Positions 54,488 through 63,062 of a stretch of DNA of 64,000 bases are shown here, in pieces (position 1 is the stretch's first letter; every line of letters starts with the position of its first letter). The translations under genes were made by a program, and so were the position numbers. The stretch is from Microbispora sp. ZYX-F-249 (GTDB lineage: Bacteria; Actinomycetota; Actinomycetes; Streptosporangiales; Streptosporangiaceae): contig NZ_JBDJAW010000007.1 in assembly GCF_039649665.1 (NCBI RefSeq), positions 124,001-188,000 on the forward strand. The letters run 5' to 3'. The notes beneath the pieces were generated by a model, which ran no database searches, had not been told where the DNA came from, and saw nothing but the letters and a program-made list of their open reading frames with translations.

Positions 54488-55194
54488 CCGATGGAGGTCA
54501 CCTCGTAGCCGCGGCTCTTCGAGCCGCGGACGTGCATGAACATGGCGCCGCCCTCGTAGGAGTAGGCGCATCCGTAGCCCTTGGGCTCCGGGTTGCAGCC
54601 CTGGAAGAAGTACTTGACGCCCTTCGGGTCGTGCTTCGTCCGGAACAGCGTCTTGACCGCCGTGGCCGAGGCGATCTCCAGGCCGCGGTTGCGGTCGCCC
54701 TTGCGCCAGGCCTCGAACAGGTGCTTTGCCGCGGCGGACGGCGTGACAAGGTGGCGGGACTCGTACACCTTCGTGACCTTCGCTCCGGACACGACCATCA
54801 GGAGGCCGTCGAGCCCGCCCGGTACGCGCACGCTGGTGTGGACGAACCGGCAGGAGTTGCCCGAGCAGCCCGCGAACTCGTCCGGAGCCCGGTAGGGGTA
54901 GGAGAAGAGCGTGGAGACCGCGCCGGCGGTGGCGACCCGGGAGGCCGCGTGGCGATCGCCGCGCAGCCAGGCGCGGAACAGCTTCTTGGCGACCGTCGCC
55001 GGTGCGGGCTCGGCCCTCACGACGGACTGGGCGCCGGACTGTGTGGTGGCCTGCGCGGTGGCCTGGGCGGTGGCCTGAGCCGGGGCCTGGGCCGCGTGCG
55101 CGAGCGCCGGACCCGCGGCGAGCAGGGAGGCGGGGAGCAGGAACGCGGCGGTCACGGCCGTGGCGGCCGCGCCTCGCAACGATGGTGCTGACAC
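54472..55194 (-). CDS. Secreted protein with two related domains, function unknown
   Basis: About 240 aa from the GTG at 55194. The Sec signal is VSAPSLRGAAATAVTAAFLL and the following PASLLAAGPALAHA. A short AQATAQATAQATTQ repeat follows. Two homologous domains then appear: AKKLFRAWLRGDRHAASRVA...FAGCSGNSCRFVHT and AKHLFEAWRKGDRNRGLEIA...FQGCNPEPKGYGCAYSY. Each begins with the same helix and ends in a Cys-x-Cys pair likely to be disulfide-bonded. No family is recognised. The stop overlaps the XDH gene tail. Confidence 0.75.
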   Translation of the reverse strand: MSAPSLRGAAATAVTAAFLLPASLLAAGPALAHAAQAPAQATAQATAQATTQSGAQSVVRAEPAPATVAKKLFRAWLRGDRHAASRVATAGAVSTLFSYPYRAPDEFAGCSGNSCRFVHTSVRVPGGLDGLLMVVSGAKVTKVYESRHLVTPSAAAKHLFEAWRKGDRNRGLEIASATAVKTLFRTKHDPKGVKYFFQGCNPEPKGYGCAYSYEGGAMFMHVRGSKSRGYEVTSIGYIAD

Positions 55195-55330
55195 ACGCCG
55201 TACGTTAGAGGAATCCCCTTGCACCCGGATTGCCCCCGGCTTGCACGCCGGCCTCCGGTCCGGCCGGTCTCCCGGCACCGGACCGGCTCCCCGCGCCGCC
55301 CCGGGGGAAACCGCTCCCCCGGGGACGAAC

Positions 55331-56782
55331 TCACTGGAACTGCTCGATCGTGGGCTGGCCGCCGCCGGGCTGCGTCCCACCCTGCTGAGTCCCACCCTGC
55401 TGCGTCCCGCCGGGCTGGGTCCCGCCCTGCTGCGTGCCGTCCGGCTGGGTGCCCCCTTGCTGCGTCCCGCCGGGCTGCGTCCCGCCCTGCTGGGTGCCGT
55501 CCGGCTGGGTGCCACCGCCACCGGGCTGCCCGGCGTCGGCGGCGGAGGGCGAGGCGGCCGGGTTCGGCTGCTGTCCCGCGGGGGCGGAGCCGGTCAGCAG
55601 GGCCATGATCGCGTCGGCCTGCGCCTTGTCGAAGCCCGCGATGCCGAGGCTGTCCTGGGTGATCTCCTGGGCGACCCGCGGGGCGGCCACCACCTTCTCC
55701 CCCACCACGACGGCGAGTTGCTGCTTGACCGTCTCGCGGGTGAGCGCGGCGATCTGCTCCTGGCTGGAGGGGGACAGCACGAGCCGGATCGAATAGGTGC
55801 CGTCGCTCTCCGGCACCTCCTCGATCTTCTGCACCGTGGTGACCGTGACCCCCGGATCGAGCTGGTAGCAGGAAGTGCCCTTGTCGTCGGGGATCGCGTC
55901 CGTCCCCGTGCACGGCGCCGGTCCCACCCCGGTGACCGGAGCGAAGTGCACCGGCGTCAGCAGGGTGCGTACGGATGTCTGCTTGAGCGGCGGGGCGTCC
56001 GGGTTGCGGGTCATGATCACGGCGACGGCGCCGAGGACGCCGGACATGACGACCACCAGCACGAGGGCGACGACGAGGGCGATCGTGGTCCCCCTGGCCG
56101 CCCTCGGCTCCGAGGGGCCGGCGGGGGCGGGCGGCCCGTCGCCCGGACCGTCCGCTCCGCCCTCGGCCGGGCCGCCGGGCACCGCGGGCAGGTCGGGCGG
56201 GACCGGCTCCACCGGCTCGTCGAGCGGGGCGAGCGGGGCGCCGGGAACCTCACCGGGTACGGTCACGCCCAGCGGGTCGTCGAACCGGCCCGCGCCACCG
56301 GGCTCGCCCGGCACACCGCCGGGCCCCAGCAGCGGGTCACGGAGCGGGTCACCGGGCACGCCGAGGGGGTCGACAGGCTCGTGGGGCGCAGGAGGCACGC
56401 CGAGCGGGTCGCCGAGCGGGTCGTCGAACCGGCCCGCGCCACCGGGCCCGGGCAGCGGGTCACGGAGCGGGTCGTCGAACCGGCCCGCGGCACTGGGCTC
56501 GCCCGGCACACCGCCGGGCCCGGGCAGCGGGTCACGGAGGGGGTCGCCGGGCACGCGGACCGGCCCGGTCAGCGTGTCGTCCCGCCCCCCACCGCCGGCG
56601 GCGGGCAGAACGGACGTCTCTCCCTCGGCCCCGGGGCCAGCGAACCAGTCGTACTCGCCGGGCGCGCCGCCGCGGCCCTCGGAGCCGACCGGCTTCGGCA
56701 TGGGCGCCGTCTCGGCTCCCGATGTCAGGCCGCCGGGCCACGGACCGGGCTCCTCGTTCCCCGGCACGGGCGCGTTGTGCAT
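55331..56782 (-). CDS. Single-span membrane protein with SecD-like extracytoplasmic domain and repeat tails
   Basis: About 483 aa from the ATG at 56782 (GAGG 5 nt upstream; GTG 56788 also possible). The cytoplasmic N-terminal 230 residues are Pro/Gly/Asp-rich with repeated RDPLPGPGG and GRFDDPL units. One span (TIALVVALVLVVVMSGVLGAV) leads to a domain reading CYQLDPGVTVTTVQKIEEVPESDGTYSIRLVLSPSSQEQIAALT and ending ITQDSLGIAGFDKAQADAIMALL, reminiscent of the SecD/SecDF-P1-head fold. A GGTQP/GGTQQ/DGTQQ tail ends the protein. Function unknown. Confidence 0.78.
   Translation of the reverse strand: MHNAPVPGNEEPGPWPGGLTSGAETAPMPKPVGSEGRGGAPGEYDWFAGPGAEGETSVLPAAGGGGRDDTLTGPVRVPGDPLRDPLPGPGGVPGEPSAAGRFDDPLRDPLPGPGGAGRFDDPLGDPLGVPPAPHEPVDPLGVPGDPLRDPLLGPGGVPGEPGGAGRFDDPLGVTVPGEVPGAPLAPLDEPVEPVPPDLPAVPGGPAEGGADGPGDGPPAPAGPSEPRAARGTTIALVVALVLVVVMSGVLGAVAVIMTRNPDAPPLKQTSVRTLLTPVHFAPVTGVGPAPCTGTDAIPDDKGTSCYQLDPGVTVTTVQKIEEVPESDGTYSIRLVLSPSSQEQIAALTRETVKQQLAVVVGEKVVAAPRVAQEITQDSLGIAGFDKAQADAIMALLTGSAPAGQQPNPAASPSAADAGQPGGGGTQPDGTQQGGTQPGGTQQGGTQPDGTQQGGTQPGGTQQGGTQQGGTQPGGGQPTIEQFQ
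55371..55512. repeat. 15-bp in-frame repeat encoding [G/D]GTQ[P/Q]
   Basis: About ten 15-bp units encode the C-terminal pentapeptide repeat of the membrane protein on the minus strand. Units alternate as two-copy blocks (GGTQPDGTQQ, GGTQPGGTQQ), indicating a higher-order 30-bp or 60-bp period. Confidence 0.8.
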
Positions 56783-56959
56783 TCCCACCTCGATCCCTTA
56801 CACCGCTCGCAGAGCCTACCGAGGTCTGCCAACCGCGGGTAACCGGGCGACCATGGAACGCTCAACCCGCTCTCTTGCTGACAATTTGTCATGAATACCC
56901 GCCAAATGGTTGCCCGTTGCCCGATGCCATGCGGAAGGCCGAGAGCAGACAGTGAAGAC

Positions 56960-58078
56960 ATGAAGGTGGGAGTTCCCCGAGAGATCAAGACGCACGAATA
57001 CCGGGTCGCGCTCACACCCGCGGGGGTCAACGAGTTCGTCCGCAAGGGTCACCGGGTCCTCGTCGAGAAGGGCGCGGGACAGGGGTCGGCGATCCCCGAC
57101 GAGGACTTCGCCGCCGCCGGGGCCGTCATCCTCGGCACGGCGGACGAGGTGTGGGGCGAGGGCGACCTGATCCTGAAGGTCAAGGAACCGGTGCCGGACG
57201 AGTATCACCGGATGCGCAAGGGCCAGGTGCTGTTCACCTATCTCCACCTGGCCGCTTCGGAGCCGTGCACCCGGGCCATGCTGGAGTCGGGCGTGACGGG
57301 CATCGCGTACGAGACCGTGCAGAAACCCGACCGCACGCTGCCGCTGCTCGCTCCCATGTCGGAGGTCGCCGGACGGCTGGCGCCGCAGGTGGGCGCCTAC
57401 CATCTCATGCGCCAGGGCGGCGGCCGCGGAGTGCTGATGAGCGGCGTCCCCGGCACCTACCCGGCCAAGGTGGCGGTGATCGGCGCGGGTGTGTCGGGCA
57501 TGAACGCCGCCGCGGTCGCCATGGGCATGCGGGCCCAGGTGCTGCTGCTGGACCGCGACGTCGACCGGCTGCGCCACGCCGACCTCGTCTACCGGGGAGG
57601 CTGCCAGACCGTGGCGTCCAACGCGTACGAGATCGAGCGGGCGGTGGTGGACGCGGACATGGTGATCGGCGCGGTGCTCGTGCCGGGCGCCAAGGCGCCG
57701 ACCCTGGTGAGCAACGACCTCGTCTCCCGGATGAAGCCGGGGTCGGTGCTCGTGGACATCTCCATCGACCAGGGCGGCTGCTTCGAGGACTCACGGCCGA
57801 CCACGCACGCCGACCCGGTCTACCGCGTGCACGGGTCGGTGTTCTACTGCGTGGCCAACATGCCGGGGGCGGTGCCGCACACCTCGACGTACGCGCTGAC
57901 CAACGTCACCCTGCCGTACGCGCTGGCGATCGCGGACATGGGCTGGCGCGAGGCGCTGACCGCCGACCCCGCGCTCGCCCTCGGTCTGAGCACCCACCAG
58001 GGGCATCTCACGAGCCGCCCGGTGGCCGAGGCCCACGGGCTGGAAGCCGTGCCCGTGGACCGCGTGCTGGTTTCCTGA
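56960..58078 (+). CDS. ald: Alanine dehydrogenase
   Basis: Encodes 372 aa, the standard length, from the ATG at 56960 ([20 protein letters not shown]). It catalyses reversible NAD-dependent oxidative deamination of L-alanine to pyruvate and ammonia. Catalytic and binding residues appear as [18 protein letters not shown] (His), the Rossmann motif [17 protein letters not shown], and [19 protein letters not shown] (Asp). An in-frame upstream ATG at 56891 adds 23 unlikely residues. It fits with the window's other nitrogen genes. Confidence 0.96.
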   Translation: MKVGVPREIKTHEYRVALTPAGVNEFVRKGHRVLVEKGAGQGSAIPDEDFAAAGAVILGTADEVWGEGDLILKVKEPVPDEYHRMRKGQVLFTYLHLAASEPCTRAMLESGVTGIAYETVQKPDRTLPLLAPMSEVAGRLAPQVGAYHLMRQGGGRGVLMSGVPGTYPAKVAVIGAGVSGMNAAAVAMGMRAQVLLLDRDVDRLRHADLVYRGGCQTVASNAYEIERAVVDADMVIGAVLVPGAKAPTLVSNDLVSRMKPGSVLVDISIDQGGCFEDSRPTTHADPVYRVHGSVFYCVANMPGAVPHTSTYALTNVTLPYALAIADMGWREALTADPALALGLSTHQGHLTSRPVAEAHGLEAVPVDRVLVS

Positions 58079-58094
58079 CGTCCGCCGGGAAACC

Positions 58095-58778
58095 TCAGTT
58101 GGACGGCGCCGTGCTCGCCATCGGCTCCTGCGGGTTGCCCGACGCCGACGGCTCCGGCGGGAGCGGCTGCTCCGAGGTGGTGCCGATGCCGCCCGTGCAG
58201 GACGCGCCGTACTCGGGGGTGGTGGTCGGGTTCTGCTTGTACTTCTTCACGAACTGCGTCAGCCGGGGGTCGTCCGCGGAGTTCAGCGTGACCTGGTGGT
58301 TCCAGGAGCTGGCCACGATCTTGGTGGGCAGGCCCGGGTAGGGGCTCAGCAGCATGTAGTCCGCGGAGGCGATGGTCTTCAGCTTGTCCACCTCGGCCTT
58401 GGGCAGGTCGGGGCTGTAGGTGATCCACACCGCGCCGTGCTCAAGGGAGTGGACACCATGCTCGTTGTGGATCGGCTTGTCGTAGATGCCGCAGTTCTGC
58501 CAGTAGTAGTTGTGCGGGCCGCCGACGGGCGGGTTCTCCTTGTAGGAGACCTTGGTCCACGAGTGGTCGGAACCCTTGTACGTGTAGGTCTTCACCGCGT
58601 CGAGCGACTTGGCCGAGCGGTCCTTGACCACCCACACCGCGACGAGGGCGACAAGGACGACGATCACGAGGCCGCCTATACCCCACATGAGAAGCGCGGC
58701 GCGCCGCTCCTTGCGCTTCTGCTCGGCGCGCATGCGAGCGAGGTGCTCACGCCTCGCCTGCGTCTTCTCCTTGGTCAT
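58095..58778 (-). CDS. DUF3105 membrane-anchored protein
   Basis: Encodes 227 aa. A charged N-terminus ([24 protein letters not shown]) precedes one span ([21 protein letters not shown]), then the DUF3105 domain outside the cell: [37 protein letters not shown], rich in His. The tail is Pro/Ser-rich. Function is not established; the conserved His and Cys suggest metal binding. It is divergent from the DUF305 gene, 106 nt apart, an arrangement often seen in actinomycetes. Confidence 0.9.
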   Translation of the reverse strand: MTKEKTQARREHLARMRAEQKRKERRAALLMWGIGGLVIVVLVALVAVWVVKDRSAKSLDAVKTYTYKGSDHSWTKVSYKENPPVGGPHNYYWQNCGIYDKPIHNEHGVHSLEHGAVWITYSPDLPKAEVDKLKTIASADYMLLSPYPGLPTKIVASSWNHQVTLNSADDPRLTQFVKKYKQNPTTTPEYGASCTGGIGTTSEQPLPPEPSASGNPQEPMASTAPSN

Positions 58779-58871
58779 CGCTCCTCCATCCGCAGATCAC
58801 TTACACCCCCGCTGCGTATGGAGAATAGTGGCTAAAGGTATCGCTTCGGGCAGGGCGCGGGCGGCGGCGAG

Positions 58872-58877
58872 TAGCCT
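58872..58877 (+). promoter_or_regulatory. Candidate -10 element, leaderless DUF305 gene
   Basis: TAGCCT precedes the ATG at 58885 by 7 nt, with no Shine-Dalgarno sequence. This matches the spacing seen at 8874, 12402 and 33145. Confidence 0.3.
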
Positions 58878-58884
58878 GTTGGCG

Positions 58885-59553
58885 ATGAGCACTGACATCG
58901 ACGCTCCTGTGGAGACCGCTCGCCCGGCCCGGCGCTCCCTTTCCGCCCTCGGACTGGTCGCCGTCCTCCTCGCGGTGGCGGCGCTCGTGGTGTTCTTCAC
59001 CAGGTCCGGGACGCCGGGGGACGCCTCCCCCGAGGCCGGTTTCGCCAGGGACATGGGAGTCCACCACGCCCAGGCGGTGGAGATGTCCTTCGTCCTCAGG
59101 GACAAGACCTCCGACGAGCCGCTGCGCAGCCTGGCGTACGACATCATCACGACGCAGAGCACGCAGCGTGGAATTTTCATGGGCTGGCTCCAGCAGTGGG
59201 GCCTGGACCAGAGCTCCGGCCGTCCCGCGATGGCCTGGATGTCCGGGCACGGGCACGGCGGGCCGGCCTCCTCCGCCACCACGCCGGCCGCGGCGATGCC
59301 CGGCATGGCGACGGAGGAGGAGATGAACCGGCTCCGCCAGGCCACGGGCAGGGACGCCGAGGTGCTCTTCCTCCAGCTCATGATCCGCCATCACCAGGGC
59401 GGCGTGGAGATGGCCGAGGGCCTGCTCAAGTTGTCGGACCGCGACGAGGTGCGCGCGCTCGCCCAGCACATCGTGGACGGCCAGAACGCCGAGATCCGCA
59501 TGATGAAGGACCTGCTGGCCAAGCGGGGAGCCCAGCCGCTCCCCGCACCGTAG
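58885..59553 (+). CDS. DUF305 secreted/membrane-anchored ferritin-like protein
   Basis: Encodes 222 aa. A short cytoplasmic segment and one span (LSALGLVAVLLAVAALVVFF) anchor it. The DUF305 domain has two halves with matching metal-type motifs: DMGVHHAQAVEMSFVLRDKT and MIRHHQGGVEMAEGLLKL, separated by a His/Gly/Met-rich linker (MSGHGHGGPASS; AAMPGMATEEEM). Paired HHxxxxEM motifs in a four-helix bundle suggest copper or iron binding. It may work with the divergent DUF3105 protein. Confidence 0.92.
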   Translation: MSTDIDAPVETARPARRSLSALGLVAVLLAVAALVVFFTRSGTPGDASPEAGFARDMGVHHAQAVEMSFVLRDKTSDEPLRSLAYDIITTQSTQRGIFMGWLQQWGLDQSSGRPAMAWMSGHGHGGPASSATTPAAAMPGMATEEEMNRLRQATGRDAEVLFLQLMIRHHQGGVEMAEGLLKLSDRDEVRALAQHIVDGQNAEIRMMKDLLAKRGAQPLPAP

Positions 59554-59566
59554 CGACCCCCGCTCA

Positions 59567-59593
59567 CGGCCCGTCCGGCCGGGGCACGGGCCG
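59567..59593. terminator. Hairpin between DUF305 gene and amt
   Basis: CGGCCCGT and ACGGGCCG form an 8-bp stem with an 11-nt loop, 13 nt past the DUF305 stop, between convergent genes. Confidence 0.55.
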
Positions 59594-59652
59594 GGAGGTC
59601 CGGGCGGGCGCGACCGGGGCCGTCCGCGCCACGGCCCGCGTGATTGCGGTGT

Positions 59653-60984
59653 CTACGTCGCCGGTCGCGGGTCCTGCGCACGCTCGTGGTTCCGGGCGCG
59701 CTCGCGCAGCGCCGTGACCGGGCCCATCCGGACGGCGTGGTCGAGCACGCCGTGGTCGTACGCGGTCTCCGCATGCAGTGCCAGATCGACACCGGACATC
59801 TCGTCCTCCTCGCTCACCCGGAAACCCATCAGCCGGTGGATCAGCCTGCCGATCGCATAGGTGACCGCGAAGGCGTACACCGCGACCACCACGATCGCCA
59901 CGGCCTGCTTGCCCAGCTGGGCGAGCCCGCCCCCGTACAGCAGGCCCCGCGGGCCGTCGGCGCCGGTGAGCGACCGGGTGGCCAGCAGCCCGATCAGCAG
60001 GGTGCCGACGATGCCGCCGACCAGATGGACCCCGACCACGTCCAGAGAGTCGTCGTAGCCGTGCCGGAACTTCCAGCCGACCGCCTGCGAACAGATCATC
60101 CCGGCGGCCAGACCGATCACCAGGGCGCCCAGCACGTCGACGGAGCCGCACGACGGCGTGATCGCGACCAGTCCGGCCACGATGCCCGAGGCGACCCCGA
60201 ACGTGGTGGGACGGCCGTCGCGGCGCCGCTCCACCAGCAGCCAGCCCAGCAGTCCGGTGCAGCCCGCGGCCAGGGTGTTGAGGAAGACGGCGGCGGCGGT
60301 GCCGTCGGCCGCGAGCGCCGAACCCGCGTTGAAGCCGAACCACCCGAACCACAGCAGCCCCGCGCCGAGCAGCACCAGGGGCAGGTTGTGCGGTCGCATG
60401 GCCTCGGCCTTGAACCCGATGCGGGGCCCGAGCACCAGCGCCATGGCCAGCCCGGAGGCGCCCGAGGCGATCTCCACGACCAGGCCGCCCGCGTAGTCGA
60501 GGGTGCCCATGCCGTGGATCCAGCCTCCGGGACCCCACACCCAGTGCGCGATGGGGGCGTAGACCACGAGCGCCCATACAGGGACGAAGACCATCCAGGC
60601 GGAGAAGTTCGCGCGGTCGGCGATGGCACCGCTGATCAGCGCGGCGGTGATGACGGCGAAGGTGAGCTGGAAGGTGGCGAACAGAAGCGTCGGCACCTGC
60701 CCGGTGACCGATCTCGTGGTGATGCCGTGCAGCCCGAGATGGTCGAGGCCGCCGATCAGTCCCAGGCCGCCGAGGTCGTCGCCGAACACCAGGCTGTAGC
60801 CGGCGGCGAGCCACGCGATGGTGACCAGGGCGATCGAGACGAAGCTCATCATGATCATGTTGAGCACGCTCTTCGTCCGGACCATGCCGCCGTAGAAGAA
60901 GGCCAGGCCCGGCGTCATCAGCAGGACGAGCGCGGTACAGGCCAGGAGCCATGCGGTCGCACCGCTGTCCGTGTTCACCGGCAT
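59653..60984 (-). CDS. amt: Ammonium transporter (Amt/MEP family)
   Basis: Encodes 443 aa with 11 spans from the ATG at 60984 (GAGG 7 nt upstream). Typical segments are LALVLLMTPGLAFFYGGMVRTKSVLNMIMMS-like in span 1-2, DYAGGLVVEIASGASGLAMALVLGPR, the pore region GLLWFGWFGFNAGSALAADG, and DDSLDVVGVHLVGGIVGTLLIGL with the conserved pore His. The C-terminal cytoplasmic tail has RVSEEDEMSGVDLALHAETAYDHG. No glnK or glnD follows it, unlike the common actinomycete amtB-glnK-glnD order. Confidence 0.95.
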   Translation of the reverse strand: MPVNTDSGATAWLLACTALVLLMTPGLAFFYGGMVRTKSVLNMIMMSFVSIALVTIAWLAAGYSLVFGDDLGGLGLIGGLDHLGLHGITTRSVTGQVPTLLFATFQLTFAVITAALISGAIADRANFSAWMVFVPVWALVVYAPIAHWVWGPGGWIHGMGTLDYAGGLVVEIASGASGLAMALVLGPRIGFKAEAMRPHNLPLVLLGAGLLWFGWFGFNAGSALAADGTAAAVFLNTLAAGCTGLLGWLLVERRRDGRPTTFGVASGIVAGLVAITPSCGSVDVLGALVIGLAAGMICSQAVGWKFRHGYDDSLDVVGVHLVGGIVGTLLIGLLATRSLTGADGPRGLLYGGGLAQLGKQAVAIVVVAVYAFAVTYAIGRLIHRLMGFRVSEEDEMSGVDLALHAETAYDHGVLDHAVRMGPVTALRERARNHERAQDPRPAT

Positions 60985-61107
60985 GTCATCGCCTCGCACT
61001 TCTCCACACCTGTGGTGATCGCACCCGGGAGCATCACGAGACTCGCCAATGGCCGTTTCACGGCGTATTCGCGCGAGTTACCGCTGTGTTTCGTATTGCT
61101 CACCTCT

Positions 61108-61156
61108 CGGCGAGCCGTTCAGTCCGCTCGCCGGCGCCCCCGGTGAGAGGGGCGCC
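61108..61156. promoter_or_regulatory. Two adjacent hairpins between threonine aldolase gene and amt
   Basis: CGGCGAGC/GCTCGCCG (61108-61133) and GGCGCCCC/GGGGCGCC (61133-61156) form adjoining 8-bp stems. They lie 60-170 nt beyond the aldolase stop and upstream of amt on the same strand. They could terminate the aldolase message or form an amt leader structure. Confidence 0.45.
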
Positions 61157-61219
61157 CGGCGGCAGCGCATGACGGGGATGCGAACGTGAAGACGAGAACC
61201 CTCGTAAGGGTGGGAGCGG

Positions 61220-62293
61220 TCAGGCGCGCAGTTCCTCGGCCAGCGCCGCGGCGAACGCGTCCACGTCGGCCTCGGTGGTGTCGAAGGCGCACATCCACCG
61301 CACCTCGACCATGCCCCCGCCGACCTGCTCGTTCCAGTTGTAGAACCGGAACCGCTTGCGCAGCCGGTCGGCCACGTCGGCCGGCAGGACCGCGAAGACC
61401 GCGTTGGCCTCGACCGGGCGCGGCACGCTCACCCCGGGCAGGCCGCGTACGGCGTCCGCGAGCCGCCGGGCCATGGCGTTGGCCTGGCGGGCGTTGCGCA
61501 GCCACAGGTCGCCCCCGAGCAGCGCCTCGAACTGCACCGAGACGAAGCGCATCTTCGAGGCGAGCTGCATGCTCGTCTTGCGCAGGTACGGCAGGCCCCG
61601 CGACGCCGCCGGATTCAGCACGACGACGGCCTCGCCCAGCAGCAGGCCGATCTTGGTGCCGCCGAAGGACAGGACGTCGACCCCCGCGTCCGTGGTCAGG
61701 GCGCGCAGCGGCACGTCGAGCGCGGCGGCGGCGTTGGTGATCCGCGACCCGTCGAGGTGGACGAACATCCCCAGCTCGTGGGCGTGGTCGCAGATCGCCC
61801 TGATCTCGGCCGGCGTGTACAGCGTGCCCAGCTCGGTCGCGTTGGAGATCGACACCACCCGCGGCTGCGCGCGGTGCACGTCGCCGAAGCCCCAGGCCTG
61901 CCGGTCGATCAGGTCCGGCGTGAGCTTGCCGTCCGGGGTGGCGACCGGCAGCAGCTTCAGGCCGCCGGTGACCTCGGGGGCGCCGCCCTCGTCGGTGTTG
62001 ATGTGCGCGGTCTCGGGGCAGACCACGGCCTCCCAGCGCGCGCACATCGAGCGCAGCGACACGACGTTCGCCGCCGTGCCGTTGAACACGGGGAAGATCT
62101 CGGCCTGCTCGCCGAAGTGCCCGCGGAAGACGCCGCGGACCGCCTCGGTGTAGGCGTCGTCGCCGTAGGAGACCTGGTGGCCCCCGTTGGCGAGGGCGAT
62201 CGCCTCCAGGATCTCGGGGTGCACCCCCGCGTAGTTGTCGCTGGCGAACGTCCGGCTCGCCGGGTCATGCCGCCGTACGGCATCGGTTGTCAC
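61220..62293 (-). CDS. ltaE: Low-specificity L-threonine aldolase
   Basis: Encodes 357 aa of the PLP fold-type I aldolase family that cleaves L-threonine to glycine and acetaldehyde. Cofactor-binding features are FNGTAANVVSLRSM, HINTDEGGAPE, FVHLDGSRITNAAAA and the Schiff-base Lys in VLSFGGTKIGLLLGEAVV. The C-terminal FYNWNEQVGGGMVEVRWMCAFDTTEADV is typical. It is the third gene of a unit with an SDR and a DUF6421 gene on the same strand. Confidence 0.93.
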   Translation of the reverse strand: MTTDAVRRHDPASRTFASDNYAGVHPEILEAIALANGGHQVSYGDDAYTEAVRGVFRGHFGEQAEIFPVFNGTAANVVSLRSMCARWEAVVCPETAHINTDEGGAPEVTGGLKLLPVATPDGKLTPDLIDRQAWGFGDVHRAQPRVVSISNATELGTLYTPAEIRAICDHAHELGMFVHLDGSRITNAAAALDVPLRALTTDAGVDVLSFGGTKIGLLLGEAVVVLNPAASRGLPYLRKTSMQLASKMRFVSVQFEALLGGDLWLRNARQANAMARRLADAVRGLPGVSVPRPVEANAVFAVLPADVADRLRKRFRFYNWNEQVGGGMVEVRWMCAFDTTEADVDAFAAALAEELRA

Positions 62294-62371
62294 GAGATGT
62301 CTCCCCAGTCGCGGTTCGGACCCGCGGCCGGCTCTCCAGAGCCGGCCGCGGGTCCGGATCAGCAGCGTAGA

Positions 62372-63025
62372 TCAGGGGGTGAGGTCGATCCTGCGGCCGT
62401 TGACCGCCGCCGGCTCCTCATCCCACAGGCCCGCGACCGCCGCCGCCAGGTCCTTCACATCGGTGAAGGTCCGGTACGGCTTGTCCGGGTTCGCGGCCCT
62501 CATCTCATCGTGCACCAGTGCGTTGACCACCAGGACCACCGCGGCGGCGGAGGTGTCCTTCAGCGCGTCGGCCAGCGACAGCGTCCACGCCTCGGCGGCG
62601 GCCTTGGCGGCGGCGTACGCCGCGCCGCCCTGGGTCGGCTTCTGGGCGGCCCGGGCCGACACGATCGCGAACCGGCCGTTGCCGCTCGCCCGCAGCAGCG
62701 GCTCGAACTCCAGCGACACGTTCTGCAGGGTCCTGATCAGCAGGTCGTGCAGCAGGTCCCAGTCGTCCAGCGAGGTGTCGGCGAAGGTCTTCGACCCGCG
62801 CCAGCCGCCGACCAGGTGGACGACGCCGTCCACCCGGCCGTGCTCGGCCCGCAGCCGCTCGGCCAGGCCGCGTACGGCGTCCCGGTCGAGCAGGTCGACG
62901 GCCAGGCAGCCCTCGGCACCGGACTTGTCCACGCCGATGACCGTGTCGCCGAGCTCGGCGAACTTCCCGGCGACGGCCCGGCCTGCCGGGCCGCCCGCTC
63001 CCGTGACCACGATCACCCTGCTCAT
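62372..63025 (-). CDS. Short-chain dehydrogenase/reductase (SDR)
   Basis: Encodes 217 aa. The nucleotide-binding motif is VIVVTGAGGPAGRAVAGKF, followed by VHLVGGWRGSKTF (an NAG-like position reading LVGG) and the catalytic Ser/Tyr-x3-Lys (AIVSARAAQKPTQGGAAYAAAKAAAEAW). The C-terminal part is shorter than usual. The substrate is unknown. It lies between the aldolase and DUF6421 genes. Confidence 0.9.
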   Translation of the reverse strand: MSRVIVVTGAGGPAGRAVAGKFAELGDTVIGVDKSGAEGCLAVDLLDRDAVRGLAERLRAEHGRVDGVVHLVGGWRGSKTFADTSLDDWDLLHDLLIRTLQNVSLEFEPLLRASGNGRFAIVSARAAQKPTQGGAAYAAAKAAAEAWTLSLADALKDTSAAAVVLVVNALVHDEMRAANPDKPYRTFTDVKDLAAAVAGLWDEEPAAVNGRRIDLTP

Positions 63026-63062
63026 CGCACGCTCCTCCAGATCTCGCCCACGCCGTCCGTGC

